Counted from the stretch's first letter, positions 16,277 to 28,444 are shown. The stretch is DNA of 64,000 nt from Nocardia acididurans (GCF_016741815.1 NZ_JAERRJ010000003.1:532256-596255), one strand, 5' to 3'. The notes: generated by a model from the letters alone, not told the origin. Made by a program: numbers and translations.

Positions 16277-17491
16277 TCAGTTCGCGGCATCGAGGCGGGC
16301 TGCGACCCAGTCGATGGCCGCGGGCGAACCGGCCGATTCGGCGGTGACGTGCTCGGTGCCCGGGATCTTCACGTAGGTGACGTCCACGCCACGGTTGCGA
16401 TAGTCGGCGACCAGTGCGTCGGTGCCCGGGGTGTAGGCGATCTCGTCGTAGTCGGCCATGAACAGGTAGAGCGGGGCGTTCGGGGTGCCGTAGGTGCCCG
16501 CCTCGAGGGTGTCGAGCACCTCGGTGACGCCGGGCACGCCCAGCGGCCACACGCCGTTGACCGTCTTGGACTGCATGGGCGTGAACGGGTAGCTCGACAG
16601 GATCTGGGTCTGGCACATGCCCGAGATCGCGGGCTCCAGGCCCGGATCGGTGAACAGGGCCGGAATGTTGAGCTCGGGGTACGCGCGGGCGAGCCCGTAG
16701 GACGCCGAGAAGTTGATGCCGCCGAAGGGCCCGCCGTTCATGATTTCGGCGGACTTGCCCATATCGGTGGGCAGGCCGCCCGCGGCCGAACCCACGATGT
16801 TCAGCTCGGGTGCGTAGTCCGCCGCGAGTTCGGCGGCGAACTCGGTGCCGCGCGCACCGCCCGAGTAGCCGAACAGACCGACCGGGGTGTCGGTGCCGCG
16901 CAGTCCGGCGGGAGCGAAGTTCAGGGCGGCGCGGATACCGTCGAGGGTGTTGCGGCCCTCGACATAGCCCGCGGCGAACTGGTTCTGCGGGCCGAGGTAG
17001 TCCGAGACCACCACGGTGTAGCCGCGATCGAGGAAGGTCGCGAGATTGCCGTTCTCGGCGATCATGCCGGTGCTCAACAGGTAGGGGATGCCCGCGCGCA
17101 GCTGGTAGGAGGGGTTGCAGCGGGTATCGAGGGCGTCGATCCACGGCTGGAAGGAGACCAGTTTGGTCGGTGCACCGGCCACGTCCGGCTTGATGACGAC
17201 GGCCATGGTGGTCCACGGGTTGCCCTTGGTGTCCTGGCTGACGTACTTCACCTGCCAGGCGCGCACCGGATTCTTGGTGGAGACGCCGGTGAGGGTGATC
17301 GGACGGCTGTCGACCACCTGCCCCATGGCCGCACCCCGCAGCGAATCAGGCTGCGTGTAGAAGGGGTCTAGCGCAGGCACCGGCGGCACACCCGGATCGG
17401 CGTGCCCCGCGGGCATGGAGGTGAACCCGGCCGCGATCGCGAAGGCGGCAACCAGTGAGCGAATCATCCGACGTGACATGAGCCGAGACAT
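16277..17491 (-). CDS. Secreted lipase, LIP family (alpha/beta hydrolase)
   Basis: About 404 residues. A signal peptide (RRMIRSLVAAFAIAAGF … GHA-DPG) is followed by the layout of the secretory lipase family: DPFYTQPDSL, then the nucleophile motif GYSGG in VGLFGYSGGARGTEFA, MADYDEIAYTPG with the likely catalytic Asp, and PGTEHVT with the likely catalytic His. Many mycolic-acid bacteria have several such enzymes for triacylglycerol or ester hydrolysis. Start is uncertain between ATGs at 17491 and 17479; long in-frame sequence upstream runs through tRNA-Glu and is not coding. Confidence 0.88.
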   Translation of the reverse strand: MSRLMSRRMIRSLVAAFAIAAGFTSMPAGHADPGVPPVPALDPFYTQPDSLRGAAMGQVVDSRPITLTGVSTKNPVRAWQVKYVSQDTKGNPWTTMAVVIKPDVAGAPTKLVSFQPWIDALDTRCNPSYQLRAGIPYLLSTGMIAENGNLATFLDRGYTVVVSDYLGPQNQFAAGYVEGRNTLDGIRAALNFAPAGLRGTDTPVGLFGYSGGARGTEFAAELAADYAPELNIVGSAAGGLPTDMGKSAEIMNGGPFGGINFSASYGLARAYPELNIPALFTDPGLEPAISGMCQTQILSSYPFTPMQSKTVNGVWPLGVPGVTEVLDTLEAGTYGTPNAPLYLFMADYDEIAYTPGTDALVADYRNRGVDVTYVKIPGTEHVTAESAGSPAAIDWVAARLDAAN

Positions 17492-17643
17492 TAGAACCGG
17501 TCCCGCTGGTTTCACAGTTGAAACACGGACAAACAGTCCATTTGCCTCCGTGTTGCTGCTCATGCCGATACCCCGGCCCGCCGCAGTGTTGCCTACGCGA
17601 CAGCACTCCCCTTGCACCCCAACACATTCCGCCCGCCCACACG

Positions 17644-17675
17644 AAAAAGCCCCCAACCGAATCGGTTGGGGGCTT
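17644..17675 (-). terminator. Terminator of tRNA-Glu
   Basis: Perfect 14-bp stem AAGCCCCCAACCGA / TCGGTTGGGGGCTT with a run of five T on the minus strand, just downstream of the tRNA. Confidence 0.85.
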
Positions 17676-17680
17676 CTCAG

Positions 17681-17753
17681 TAGTCCCGACGGGATTTGAA
17701 CCCGCGCTACCGCCTTGAGAGGGCGGCGTCCTAGGCCGCTAGACGACGGGACC
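17681..17753 (-). tRNA. tRNA-Glu (CTC)
   Basis: 73 nt. The acceptor stem GGTCCCG pairs with CGGGACT, with a G-U first pair and discriminator A. The anticodon arm is CCGCC-CTCTCAA-GGCGG, giving anticodon CTC. The T-arm is CGGGTTTGAATCCCG. No CCA is encoded. Confidence 0.95.
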
Positions 17754-17867
17754 AGGTCGCTCGCTGCGATCCGTGGACCGCGGCAGCCCCGAAATACTAA
17801 CGTGCCAACCGTCCAGCAACCAAATCCGCTGCTGAGAGCACTACCGAGATCAATCCGTGGACCGCGC

Positions 17868-19946
<2,079 letters not shown>

Positions 19947-19953
19947 GGCCGCT

Positions 19954-19959
19954 ATCCTA
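19954..19959 (-). promoter_or_regulatory. -10 box TAGGAT for leaderless recQ
   Basis: TAGGAT followed by seven bases and the GTG at 19946; no Shine-Dalgarno is visible. Confidence 0.45.
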
Positions 19960-20059
19960 CGGACCCGCGCCGACACCGTCCGCGCGTCGCGCGTCCTCGC
20001 ACCCCCACTCACCTCCGGCGTGTCGTGGAAACACCAGAGGTGAACAGCGGCAAGACATT

Positions 20060-20965
20060 TCACTCACGCACATAGAACCGCAGCGCCACATACGCGGCCA
20101 ATGCGGCGAATCCGACACCTACCGGCGTGATGACGAGCGCCACACTCGCGATGTCGTCGGTGGTTATCTTCGGCAGCACCTGATCATTTGCCAGACTACC
20201 CAGCGCCTTGTTGATCACCAGCGGCCGGGCCACGAACAACCCCACCACCGCGAGCACCGAACCGACCAGCGCGGCCAGCACCGCCTCCAGCAGGAACGGC
20301 AGCTGCGTGTACCAGCGGGACGCGCCGACCAGTCGCATGATGCCGACCTCGGTCTTCCGCGCCAGCGCCGCGACCTGAACCATATTGGTGATCAGCAGCA
20401 GCGCCGCGAGCCCCTGCAGGATCGCCAGCCCGAAGGCCGCGTTCCGCACACCCACGAAGAATCCGACCAGCCTGTCCACGATGTCCACATCATTGAGCAC
20501 CGTCTCCACGCCCGGCTCCTTGGAGAAGTCGTCGTAGATGGCCCGGTACTTGGTGACATCGTTGAGTTTCACCATCAGCGCCGACGGCAGCCCGTCCTTG
20601 CTGATCTCGTCGGCCAGCGCGGGCTCGTCCTTGAACGTGGTCTCGCGCAACTCCTTCAAGGCGTCCGCGCTGTTGACGAACTGCACGCTCACCACATGCG
20701 GATTGGCCTTCAGCTTCGCCATGATCGTCTTGCACGGTTCGGCCGTGCAGTCCGGATCCGACTGCGAGACCTCCGGATCCAGGTAGAGCCGGATCGCCAC
20801 CCGCTCGACGTAGTAGTCCTGGATCTTGTCCGCGAGCCGCACCATGAGCAGCCCGCCGCCCAGCATGGTCAGCGACACCACGGTGGTGACGATCAGGGCC
20901 ACGGTCATGGTGATATTGCGGCGCAGACCGGTGATGATCTCGCCGAAGAGGAATCCCGCGCGCAT
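20060..20965 (-). CDS. ftsX: Cell-division ABC-transporter-like permease FtsX
   Basis: 301 residues. A first membrane helix ([25 protein letters not shown]), an extracellular domain of about 120 residues with a Cys pair ([13 protein letters not shown]), and three C-terminal helices (including [31 protein letters not shown]) give the FtsX topology. FtsX with FtsE activates peptidoglycan hydrolases at division. ATG overlaps the ftsE stop (TAATG), so the two are coupled. Confidence 0.97.
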   Translation of the reverse strand: MRAGFLFGEIITGLRRNITMTVALIVTTVVSLTMLGGGLLMVRLADKIQDYYVERVAIRLYLDPEVSQSDPDCTAEPCKTIMAKLKANPHVVSVQFVNSADALKELRETTFKDEPALADEISKDGLPSALMVKLNDVTKYRAIYDDFSKEPGVETVLNDVDIVDRLVGFFVGVRNAAFGLAILQGLAALLLITNMVQVAALARKTEVGIMRLVGASRWYTQLPFLLEAVLAALVGSVLAVVGLFVARPLVINKALGSLANDQVLPKITTDDIASVALVITPVGVGFAALAAYVALRFYVRE

Positions 20966-21654
20966 TACCGGCCCACCCCGTAGACGCCCATCTCCTCGTC
21001 GCGCACCACGCGGCCGCGATCGAGTTCGATGACCCGGCGGCGCATGGCGTCCACGATCACGTTGTCGTGGGTGGCCATGACCACCGTGGTTCCGGTGCGG
21101 TTCACGCGTTCCAGCAGCGTCATGATGTCCTGACTGGTCTCCGGGTCGAGGTTGCCCGTGGGTTCGTCGGCGAGCAGCACCAGCGGCCGGTTCACGAAGG
21201 CGCGGGCCAGGGCCACGCGCTGCTGTTCACCGCCGGAGAGTTCGCCGGGCAGCCGGTCGGCCTTGCCGGCGAGGCCGACCATGTCGAGCGCCTCGGGAAC
21301 CGCGCGGTCGATGAATGCCCGGGATTTGCCGATCACCTCCAGCGCGAAGGCCACGTTCTGTTCGACGGTCTTCTGCTGTAGCAGCCGGAAGTCCTGGAAC
21401 ACGCAGCCGATGCGCTGGCGCAGTTTGGGCACATTGCGCCCGGCCAGCTTGTCGACCCGGAAATCGGCGACCCAGACCTCGCCCGCGCTCGGCCGTTCCT
21501 CCTTGAGCAGCAGCCGCATGAAGGTCGACTTCCCGGACCCGGACGGTCCGATGACGAAGACGAATTCGCCCTTGCCGATATCGACGGAGACGTTGTCCAA
21601 GGCGGGTCTCGTCGAGGTCTTGTAGGACTTGGTGACGCTCCGCAGACTGATCAC
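20965..21654 (-). CDS. ftsE: Cell-division ATP-binding protein FtsE
   Basis: 229 residues with Walker [11 protein letters not shown] (about residues 36–45), Q-loop, signature [15 protein letters not shown], and Walker [16 protein letters not shown], in that order. It is the ATPase partner of FtsX. The start is GTG; TACACT lies 8 nt upstream and there is no ribosome site, pointing to a leaderless message independent of the mscS-like gene before it. Confidence 0.97.
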   Translation of the reverse strand: MISLRSVTKSYKTSTRPALDNVSVDIGKGEFVFVIGPSGSGKSTFMRLLLKEERPSAGEVWVADFRVDKLAGRNVPKLRQRIGCVFQDFRLLQQKTVEQNVAFALEVIGKSRAFIDRAVPEALDMVGLAGKADRLPGELSGGEQQRVALARAFVNRPLVLLADEPTGNLDPETSQDIMTLLERVNRTGTTVVMATHDNVIVDAMRRRVIELDRGRVVRDEEMGVYGVGR

Positions 21655-21662
21655 GAGTTGCC

Positions 21663-21668
21663 AGTGTA
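21663..21668 (-). promoter_or_regulatory. -10 box TACACT for leaderless ftsE
   Basis: TACACT on the minus strand, eight bases before the GTG of ftsE. Confidence 0.4.
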
Positions 21669-21711
21669 ACGGTTTGGTCTCGCTACCAGGCTGCGCCGCG
21701 CAGGGGACTTG

Positions 21712-21882
21712 TCAACGTTGCTGGGTGTTCTCCCCATCCGGTAGCACGCTGCTGAGCATGGTGTTCATGATGGCCGGATAGCCCTTCGCATCGGGGGTTT
21801 CCGGTTTGACGAACAGGTACAGCACGAATGTGGCGACCCATACCGTGAGCAGGACCGCCGTGGACTTACGCGTTGTTTTCAC
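21712..21882 (-). CDS. Small single-pass membrane protein, 56 residues
   Basis: A GTG inside the 3' end of the mscS-like gene opens a frame that overlaps it by 17 bases and encodes a Lys/Arg-rich start (KTTRKSTA), one membrane helix (VLLTVWVATFVLYLFV) and a polar C-terminus (DGENTQQR). Overlap indicates coupled translation. In mycobacteria a membrane protein gene (Rv3103c) occupies the same place between the mscS-like gene and ftsE; this may be its reduced counterpart. Function unknown. Confidence 0.6.
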   Translation of the reverse strand: MKTTRKSTAVLLTVWVATFVLYLFVKPETPDAKGYPAIMNTMLSSVLPDGENTQQR

Positions 21883-22726
21883 TCAAACCCTCCCGGCGTA
21901 GCGCAGCGGCGACTCGCACGCGCAGCTCACGACCGACTTCGAACTGTTTGCCCGGCAGTGTCCGGGCCACCATCTTGATATTCATCTGGTCGACGGTGAG
22001 ATCTTCGACACCCATCACGGTGGGCTCATCCAGGAGCAGCGATTTCAGCTTGCGATCGGCGAACGCCTTGGCGCCCACGTCGTGCAGGATCTCGTTGACC
22101 TTGTTGATATCCGCGGTGGCGGGCACGGGGACATCGATGGCCGCGCGCGCCCAATCCTTCGACAGGTTGATCACTTTCACGATCTGACCGTTCGGTACCG
22201 TGATGACTTCTCCATCGGCGCTACGCAGAGTCGTGATGCGCAACGTGACGTCCTCGACCGTACCTTCGGCATCGTTCGCCGATCCAGTGACGGCGATCCG
22301 GACGACATCGCCGTAGCCGTACTGCCTTTCGGTGATCAGGAAGAATCCGGCGAGAAGGTCCTGCACAATGCGCTGCGCGCCGAAACCGAGCGCCGCGCCC
22401 AGAACCGCCGCTGGCGCAACCAGGCCACCGAGCTGGAATCCCAAGCGCTGCAACACTTCCAGACCGACCAGGAAGTACACGATGGACAGCACGACCCAGG
22501 TGACCACCTGCGCCAGCGCGTGCCGGTGCTTGGCCGCCTCGGTGCGCACCAGGGAGTCACTGCTGCGGAAACCGGCGTCGATCTTGCGCGTAATCCGGTC
22601 TCGCACAAAGGTTGCGGCGCGACTGAACAGCATCGCGCCAGTGATGAGCAGGACGATCTCGAGGCCGCTCGACCGAGCCCAGTTGGCGAAATCGGCTCCG
22701 GTCGACGCGGCGAGATACGAATTCAT
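21866..22726 (-). CDS. Mechanosensitive ion channel, MscS family
   Basis: 286 residues with three N-terminal membrane helices. The pore-lining helix is followed by GAAL-type Gly/Ala packing (FQLGGLVAPAAVLGAALGFGAQRIVQDLLAG), and the beta domain reads GYGDVVRI … GTVEDVTLRITTLRSADGEVITVPNG, which is the MscS signature. It should open under membrane tension to release osmolytes. It lies 6 bp after prfB on the same strand, as in mycobacteria, so the two are probably co-transcribed. Confidence 0.92.
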   Translation of the reverse strand: MNSYLAASTGADFANWARSSGLEIVLLITGAMLFSRAATFVRDRITRKIDAGFRSSDSLVRTEAAKHRHALAQVVTWVVLSIVYFLVGLEVLQRLGFQLGGLVAPAAVLGAALGFGAQRIVQDLLAGFFLITERQYGYGDVVRIAVTGSANDAEGTVEDVTLRITTLRSADGEVITVPNGQIVKVINLSKDWARAAIDVPVPATADINKVNEILHDVGAKAFADRKLKSLLLDEPTVMGVEDLTVDQMNIKMVARTLPGKQFEVGRELRVRVAAALRREGLSENNA

Positions 22727-22732
22727 CCTGGT

Positions 22733-23857
22733 TTACCCCTGGGTTGTCTGCTGCTCCCGCATACGCCAGCGGATGCCGGATTCGATGAAACCATCTATGT
22801 CGCCGTCGAGTACAGCCGACGGGTTGTTCACTTCGTAGGTCGTGCGCAGGTCCTTGACCATCTGGTACGGGTGCAGGACGTAGGAGCGCATCTGGTTGCC
22901 CCAGGACGCGCCCTCGGTGGTCTTGAGGGCGTCCATCTGGGCGCGTTCTTCCTGCCGTTTGCGCTCCAGCAGCTTCGCCTGGAGCACGCGCATGGCCGAA
23001 ATCTTGTTCTGGAGTTGGGATTTCTCGTTCTGGCAGGTGACGACGATGCCGGTCGGGATGTGCGTGAGACGCACGGCGGAGTCGGTGGTGTTGACCGACT
23101 GGCCGCCCGGACCCGAGGAGCGGTACACGTCGACGCGCACCTCGTTCTCGTTGATGTCGATGTGGTCGGTGGTCTCGACCACGGGCAGCACCTCGACCTC
23201 GGCGAAGGAGGTCTGGCGGCGGCCCTGGTTGTCGAACGGGCTGATGCGCACCAGGCGGTGCGTGCCCATCTCCACCGACAGGGTGCCGTAGGCGTACGGC
23301 GACTTCACCGCGAAGGTTGCCGACTTGATGCCGGCCTCTTCCGCATAGGAGGTGTCGTAGATCTCGACCGGGTACTTGTGGCGCTCGGCCCAGCGCACGT
23401 ACATGCGCATGAGCATCTGCGCCCAGTCGGCCGCGTCCACGCCGCCCGCGCCGGAGCGAATGTTGACCAGCGCTTCACGCTTGTCGTATTCGCCGGACAG
23501 CAGGGTGCGGACCTCCATGGCCTCCACATCACTGTGCAGGCCCGCGCGCTCGGCGTCGGCGTCGGCGAGCGCGGCCGTGCGGTCCTCGCCCTCCTCGGCT
23601 TCGGCGAGCTCGTAGAGCACAGGCAGGTCTTCGAGCCGCTGGCGCAGGTCGCGGACCCGGCGCAGTTCGGACTGCGCATGCGACAGTTCGCTGGTCACGG
23701 CCTGTGCGTGTTCTTGGTTGTTCCAGAGTTCCGGATCAGCCGCCTGCTGCTCGAGCTCGTCGATACGACGGGCGAGCTCCTCGATGTCGAGCACCGACTC
23801 GATGGTCTTCAGAGTGGTGTCGAGTTCGGCAAGATCAGCTGATACGTCAGGATGCAC
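22733..23857 (-). CDS. prfB: Peptide chain release factor 2
   Basis: 374 residues. The GGQ motif is in [21 protein letters not shown], and the codon-recognition tripeptide SPF is in [11 protein letters not shown], defining RF2 (UGA and UAA). The frame is continuous: there is no programmed frameshift of the enteric type. The GTG start aligns with the start of mycobacterial RF2; TAATCT lies eight bases upstream, so the message may be leaderless. Confidence 0.97.
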   Translation of the reverse strand: MHPDVSADLAELDTTLKTIESVLDIEELARRIDELEQQAADPELWNNQEHAQAVTSELSHAQSELRRVRDLRQRLEDLPVLYELAEAEEGEDRTAALADADAERAGLHSDVEAMEVRTLLSGEYDKREALVNIRSGAGGVDAADWAQMLMRMYVRWAERHKYPVEIYDTSYAEEAGIKSATFAVKSPYAYGTLSVEMGTHRLVRISPFDNQGRRQTSFAEVEVLPVVETTDHIDINENEVRVDVYRSSGPGGQSVNTTDSAVRLTHIPTGIVVTCQNEKSQLQNKISAMRVLQAKLLERKRQEERAQMDALKTTEGASWGNQMRSYVLHPYQMVKDLRTTYEVNNPSAVLDGDIDGFIESGIRWRMREQQTTQG

Positions 23858-23865
23858 GATGGTCA

Positions 23866-23871
23866 AGATTA
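23866..23871 (-). promoter_or_regulatory. -10 box TAATCT for prfB
   Basis: TAATCT on the minus strand, eight bases before the GTG at 23857. Confidence 0.45.
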
Positions 23872-24130
23872 CAGCCCCGCCTCTCCGAAACTTAAGCGCC
23901 CAGCCGGGTGCCGTGGACTGTTCGGGCACGCGTGCCGGCGGTTGGGAGCCGACCCGATTCCGGACGTACCCGACGAGTTACCCGGCCCTCGCGAAATCAG
24001 TTGTCGCGATCGCAATCGGGCGGAAAGAACAGGGGCAAGCGCTCTTCAGGCGTGCTCGCGGGCGTCGATATCACTGTTCATGATCGCGAGGGTACGCCTC
24101 CAAACGGCTTCCACGCCAACGAGATCAGCG

Positions 24131-24985
24131 TCACCCGATGGCGCGCAGGCCACCCGGGCGGCGGCCGAGCAGACCGTCCAGCGCGGTCGCCGTGGCCTCA
24201 TCCGCCGGAAGGTAGACCATGATGTGCTGGTCGTCGTCCGCCGACAGATCCAGCCGCTCGTACCCGAGCCGCAACTCCCCCGCCTCCGGATGCGTGAGCC
24301 GGTCGACACCGGTCGATCCGATGAATCCCGGGATCTTCAGTACGCGATCGGTGAACGGGAGCCCGACGGTGACCGCCAGCTCGTCGGCCAGCGCCGCCAC
24401 CGCCGCATCCGTCCGGAACGGCCCGGACTTCAACGCCGCCACCACCTGATCGGCCATATGCTCCCAGTCCGCGAAGACGTTCCGCGCCCGCTCATCGGTG
24501 AAGACGAACCGCGCGAAATTGGCGGGCAGCCCCGCATCGAGCAGACCCACGGATCCCATCACCCGCTCATATCCCTCGGTGCACGCCAGGACCTCATGCA
24601 ACCGGTTGAACACCGCGGCGGGCGCGGGCCCGAGCCGATCCAGCACCGCCCGCACGGCGGGCCGCACCTCCCGATTGGGCATCGCCCCGCCCATGCAGTG
24701 GAACCCGGTACCGGTCTTCTGCAATTGATAGAGGTGAATGCGCTCACTGGACGTCAGCCGCAGAGCATCCCCGAGCGAGGACAACACCTCCGGCGAGGGA
24801 TGCCGATCCCGCCCCTGCTCGAGCCGGGTCAGATATTCGACGCTCACGCCGGCGAGCATGGCCAGTTCGGACCGTCGCAATCCGGGCGTACGCCGCCGAG
24901 GTCCGGTGGGCAGGCCCACCGCCGCGGGAGTCACGGCTTCGCGCCGGGTGCGCAGGAACAGTCCCAACTCGTTGTCGCTCACCAT
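24131..24985 (-). CDS. XRE-family regulator with MmyB-like ligand domain
   Basis: 284 residues. The start MVSDNELGLFLRTRREAVTP and the block RRRTPGLRRSELAMLAGVSVEYL followed by TRLEQGRDRHPSPEVLSSL form an XRE helix-turn-helix of the MmyB group. The C-terminal two thirds match the MmyB-like PAS-type ligand domain (WEHMADQVVAALK, FTDRVLKIPGFIGSTG near the end). Such regulators often control a neighbouring oxidoreductase; the divergent FMN-reductase gene is the candidate. TACGTT lies six bases before the second codon (GTG), so GTG at 24982 may be the true start. Confidence 0.9.
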   Translation of the reverse strand: MVSDNELGLFLRTRREAVTPAAVGLPTGPRRRTPGLRRSELAMLAGVSVEYLTRLEQGRDRHPSPEVLSSLGDALRLTSSERIHLYQLQKTGTGFHCMGGAMPNREVRPAVRAVLDRLGPAPAAVFNRLHEVLACTEGYERVMGSVGLLDAGLPANFARFVFTDERARNVFADWEHMADQVVAALKSGPFRTDAAVAALADELAVTVGLPFTDRVLKIPGFIGSTGVDRLTHPEAGELRLGYERLDLSADDDQHIMVYLPADEATATALDGLLGRRPGGLRAIG

Positions 24986-25123
24986 TCGAACGTAACAGCG
25001 GTGGGCCACCCGAGAGTGGCCCTGTCACTACCACTCTCAGCGTGGTCTCCCTGGGGGTCTCGCCCGGCGGCAGAGTCGTTCCCAGCGGCGGAACCGCCGG
25101 TTGAACTCTCGGAGGAGAAGAAG

Positions 25124-25720
25124 ATGAGTGGGAAGAATCTGCGGCTGGCCGTGATCATCGGGAGCGTGCGGGAGGGGCGGTTCGGGCCGACCGTGGCGAA
25201 CTGGTTCGCCGGGGAGGCGCACAAGCACGGGGGGTTCGAGGTCGACGTGATCGATCTGGCGGATTACACGATGCCGGTGGAGTTGCCCGCGGTGCCGTTG
25301 TTGATGGAGCCGAATCCGGTGCGGCACGCGAGCATGACGAATCTGACCCGGCGGCTGGCGGCGGCGGACGCGTATGTGGTGGTGACGCCGGATATCAACA
25401 GGAGTTACCCGGCTTCGCTGAAGACCGCTATCGACTGGCATTTCGCGGAGTGGGATCGGAAGGTGGTCGGGTTCGTGGGGTACAGCGGGAAGAGCGGCGG
25501 CATGTTCGCGATCGAGCATCTGCGGCAGATCTTCTCGGAGATGAACGCGCACGCGGTGCGGGATTACGTGTCGATGCCGCGGTACTACCAGCTGTTCGAC
25601 GGTGACGGGACGCTGATCGAGCCGGGTGAGTTCGAGTACGCGGCGCAGTCGATGCTGGGGCAGATGCACTGGTGGGCCAGTGCGGTCGCGGCCGTGCGCG
25701 AACTTCCCGTGTCCGCCTGA
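25124..25720 (+). CDS. NADPH-dependent FMN reductase family protein
   Basis: 198 residues with a flavodoxin-like fold. [18 protein letters not shown] is the phosphate-binding loop for [24 protein letters not shown] is the family's PEYN-like block (here PDIN), and [19 protein letters not shown] follows. It should reduce flavin or quinones with NADPH. GGAGGAG precedes the ATG. It is divergent from the MmyB-type regulator, which probably controls it. Confidence 0.9.
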   Translation: MSGKNLRLAVIIGSVREGRFGPTVANWFAGEAHKHGGFEVDVIDLADYTMPVELPAVPLLMEPNPVRHASMTNLTRRLAAADAYVVVTPDINRSYPASLKTAIDWHFAEWDRKVVGFVGYSGKSGGMFAIEHLRQIFSEMNAHAVRDYVSMPRYYQLFDGDGTLIEPGEFEYAAQSMLGQMHWWASAVAAVRELPVSA

Positions 25721-25832
25721 TCCCGCGCGGGGGCCGGGTGGCGGTGTCCCCGCGACGCTGTCACGCCGGAACCGGGATTGTCCCAGGATGCGGGAAGTTT
25801 GCGGCCGACGCGCGTGGGTCACATCCAGGCAC

Positions 25833-25838
25833 TAACGT
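25833..25838 (+). promoter_or_regulatory. -10 box TAACGT for leaderless hisN
   Basis: TAACGT followed by seven bases and the GTG at 25846. Confidence 0.45.
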
Positions 25839-25845
25839 GTCCCGG

Positions 25846-26631
25846 GTGACCGTCTACTCCGATGATCTCCGTCTTGCCCTGCGACTGGCCGATGCCGCCG
25901 ACGCCATCACGCGTGAGCGGTTCGGCGCGCTCGATCTGAAGGTCGACGCGAAACCGGATCTGACGCCGGTGTCGGACGCCGACCTGGCGGTGGAGCATGA
26001 GATCCGCGGGATCCTCGCCACCGAGCGGCCCGGTGACCTGGTGCTCGGCGAGGAGTTCGGCGGCGACGTCGAGTTCACCGGGCGGCAGTGGGTGATCGAC
26101 CCGATCGACGGCACCAAGAACTTCGTGCGCGGCGTCCCGGTCTGGGCTTCGCTCATCTCGCTGCTCGTGGACGGCGTCCCGGTGGTGGGCGTGGTGAGTG
26201 CCCCGGCGCTGGCCCGCCGCTGGTGGGCGGCGTCCGGTGCGGGCGCGTGGTCCAGCTTCGAAAAGGCTGAGCCCAAGGCGATTTCGGTGTCGGCCATCGC
26301 CGAGCTGGGCGCGTCCAGCCTGGCCATCTCGAGTCTGTCGGGGTGGCGGGCCATCGGCCGGCGCGAGAAGCTGCTGGTGCTCAGCGACGAGGTGTGGCGG
26401 GTGCGCGGCTACGGCGACTTCTTCGGCTACTGCCTGCTGGCGGAGGGCGCGGTGGATATCTGCACCGAGCCGGAGCTGTCGCTGTGGGATATGGCGGCGC
26501 TCGACATCCTGATTCGCGAGGCGGGCGGGAAGTTCACCTCGCTGGACGGCAATCCGGGACCGCACGGCGGCAGCGCGGTGGCCACCAACGGCCATCTCCA
26601 GGATCAGGTGCTGGCCGCGCTGGCGGCCTGA
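25846..26631 (+). CDS. hisN: Histidinol-phosphatase, inositol-monophosphatase family
   Basis: 261 residues. Metal-site motifs are present: GEEFGG (Glu), then [18 protein letters not shown] (the DPIDGT block) and [19 protein letters not shown] (the C-terminal WD motif). The length and the start [21 protein letters not shown] match actinobacterial HisN, which removes phosphate from histidinol phosphate. An in-frame GTG three codons upstream is possible, but the TAACGT box favours this one. It lies in the same neighbourhood as the acyl-CoA dehydrogenase pair, as in mycobacteria. Confidence 0.92.
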   Translation: MTVYSDDLRLALRLADAADAITRERFGALDLKVDAKPDLTPVSDADLAVEHEIRGILATERPGDLVLGEEFGGDVEFTGRQWVIDPIDGTKNFVRGVPVWASLISLLVDGVPVVGVVSAPALARRWWAASGAGAWSSFEKAEPKAISVSAIAELGASSLAISSLSGWRAIGRREKLLVLSDEVWRVRGYGDFFGYCLLAEGAVDICTEPELSLWDMAALDILIREAGGKFTSLDGNPGPHGGSAVATNGHLQDQVLAALAA

Positions 26632-26634
26632 CGC

Positions 26635-28065
26635 CTACCCGTAATGCCTTATGCTGGGCCACATTTCGGCCCAGCTCTGGCGGGGTGCGCGGCAGAGGTA
26701 GACGAGTCTGCCCTGTTCCTCGTTGTCGATGCCGAGGCCGTTGTCGATGCGGCCGACCTGTTCGACCTGCGGGCACAGTTCGAAGGCGCGATCGATGGGG
26801 AGTCCGATCAGGAGGGTGGGGCGGGAGTCCTCGGGCGGTCCCCACCACCAGTAGGAGTTGTGGCCGCTGTGCGGGGTGGGGAGGTTGTGGGGCGCACCGA
26901 AGCGTTCGATGGCGGCCGCCTCGCCGTAGTTGGCGGTGAGGAGTTCGGCGTCGGGGGCGGAGCGGGCGCGGATTTCGGCGATATGGTCGACGAATACCGG
27001 CCAGCCGATGGTCTCTCCCGCGTCGTAATTGATTTCCAGGACCGGGGATTCGCGGACCGACGTGACCGGCAGCAACGGTAGGAACAGGGCCGCACCGGCG
27101 ACGGCGTTGATCACCGTCACGGAAACCACTGCGAACCTTCGTATTCGGTTGCCGGTGAGCATGGGCTCGAGTCCGGCGGCCGCGGCGGCCAGCAGTAGCG
27201 GGTACATGCCGGCGAGGTAGTAGGCCTTGCCGCCGGACACGGTGAATACCACGAACAGCACGGCGTAGGTGAGTACGAAGGCCCGGTAGCGCGGCTGCCG
27301 CCACAGGCGCCAGAGCCCGAATATCCACAGCGGCGCCAGGAATGGGCCCATCAGGCCGAATTGCAGCAGGACGAAGGTCAGCGGGGTGTCCGAGGTGCCG
27401 GAGGAGCCGCCCGCGATGGCGCGGCTGAGTTCCCACTGCGGCCAGTCGTTGGCGGCCTGCCAGATCAGGTAGGGCAGCGCGATGATCGCCGCTGTCGCGA
27501 TCGCGGCCGCAAAATATTTGGTGGCGAAGATCTTTCGCGGACCGAGTGCGGCCAGCGACGCGGCGAGCACCAGGATCGGCAGGGCCGAGAGCGCCTTGTT
27601 CTGCATACTCAACCCCGCGAGCACGCCGACGCCGAGCCACCAGCGCGGATCGAATTCGTCTCGCAGCAGCCGCAATACGAGCAGCGCGATGCCCGACCAC
27701 AGCGCCAGGTCGAAGACGGTGGTGCCCAGCAGATGCCCAGTGGCCATGAGCAGCGCTCCGGAGGCGGTGAACGCGGCCGCCAGCGTCTGCGCCAGCCGTC
27801 CCCCGCCGAACTCCCGCGCCATGAATCCCGCGCACAGCACGACGGCGGTGGCCGCGGTCGCAGCCGGAATACGTAGTAGCACTAGCGATTCGGCGTCGAT
27901 GGCCGATATCCCCCGCGCGATCAGCGGCACCAGTGGCGGCTGATCCGCATATCCCCAGTCCAGGCGTCGCCCCGCCGCCAGGAAGTACATCTCGTCACGG
28001 TGATACCCGTACCTGTTCGAGACGGCCAGCAGTACCGCCGCGAAAACCCCCGCTATCCAGTACAT
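26635..28065 (-). CDS. Glycosyltransferase family 39-type membrane protein
   Basis: 476 residues with about ten membrane helices. The first loop carries NRYGYHRDEMYFLAAGRRLDWGYADQPP, the catalytic-acid region of PMT/ArnT-like (GT-C) glycosyltransferases, where the Asp of RDE is expected to be catalytic. The C-terminal part is extracellular and polar (WWWGPPEDSRPTLLIGL). It uses a polyprenyl-phosphate sugar donor outside the membrane; acceptor unknown. It ends 4 bp from hisN, converging with it. Confidence 0.88.
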   Translation of the reverse strand: MYWIAGVFAAVLLAVSNRYGYHRDEMYFLAAGRRLDWGYADQPPLVPLIARGISAIDAESLVLLRIPAATAATAVVLCAGFMAREFGGGRLAQTLAAAFTASGALLMATGHLLGTTVFDLALWSGIALLVLRLLRDEFDPRWWLGVGVLAGLSMQNKALSALPILVLAASLAALGPRKIFATKYFAAAIATAAIIALPYLIWQAANDWPQWELSRAIAGGSSGTSDTPLTFVLLQFGLMGPFLAPLWIFGLWRLWRQPRYRAFVLTYAVLFVVFTVSGGKAYYLAGMYPLLLAAAAAGLEPMLTGNRIRRFAVVSVTVINAVAGAALFLPLLPVTSVRESPVLEINYDAGETIGWPVFVDHIAEIRARSAPDAELLTANYGEAAAIERFGAPHNLPTPHSGHNSYWWWGPPEDSRPTLLIGLPIDRAFELCPQVEQVGRIDNGLGIDNEEQGRLVYLCRAPRQSWAEMWPSIRHYG

Positions 28066-28171
28066 TCCGTCACGGTCTCAGATTTCGGTGAACGCCGGGT
28101 GCCCTTTCGCCCACCTGCCCCCGCAGTCGTTCCGTCCGGCGCGGGGCTGCGGTCCCGACGCCGTCGTGGTG

Positions 28172-28444
28172 CTACTTCAGCCCGGATCCCGAGTTGCCGA
28201 CCCGGACCGACCCGAAGTCGAGGTACGGGCCGTCCTTGACGCTCGAGCCGACCTGGACCGAGCCGAGGCCGAGGCCGGTTTCGACGTCACCGCCGCCCGT
28301 GGCGGATCCGGCCCCCACCGACGGGGCCGATCCGCTCTGGATGTCGGCGGCGGGTTGCAGGGTGATGCCTTCGGCCGCGCTCGGGGCGGCGAACAGGCAG
28401 AGGGCGATGGCGAATGCGCCGGTCGTACCCACCAGCGTTTTCAT
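28172..28444 (-). CDS. Small secreted Gly/Ser-rich protein
   Basis: 90 residues. Signal peptide KTLVGTTGAFAIALCLFAAPSAA-EG, then a low-complexity mature part rich in Gly, Ser and Val (for example GGGDVETGLGLGSVQVGSSV, then VRVGNSGSGLK). No cysteine and no recognised domain. The chosen ATG has GGAGG 8 nt upstream; 13 extra in-frame residues upstream lack this. Function unknown; a surface or secreted structural protein is plausible. Confidence 0.65.
   Translation of the reverse strand: MKTLVGTTGAFAIALCLFAAPSAAEGITLQPAADIQSGSAPSVGAGSATGGGDVETGLGLGSVQVGSSVKDGPYLDFGSVRVGNSGSGLK

Noticed and set aside
22733..23929. Programmed frameshift in prfB
   Set aside because: The RF2 frame is continuous with no in-frame TGA near codon 25, so enteric-type autoregulation is absent.
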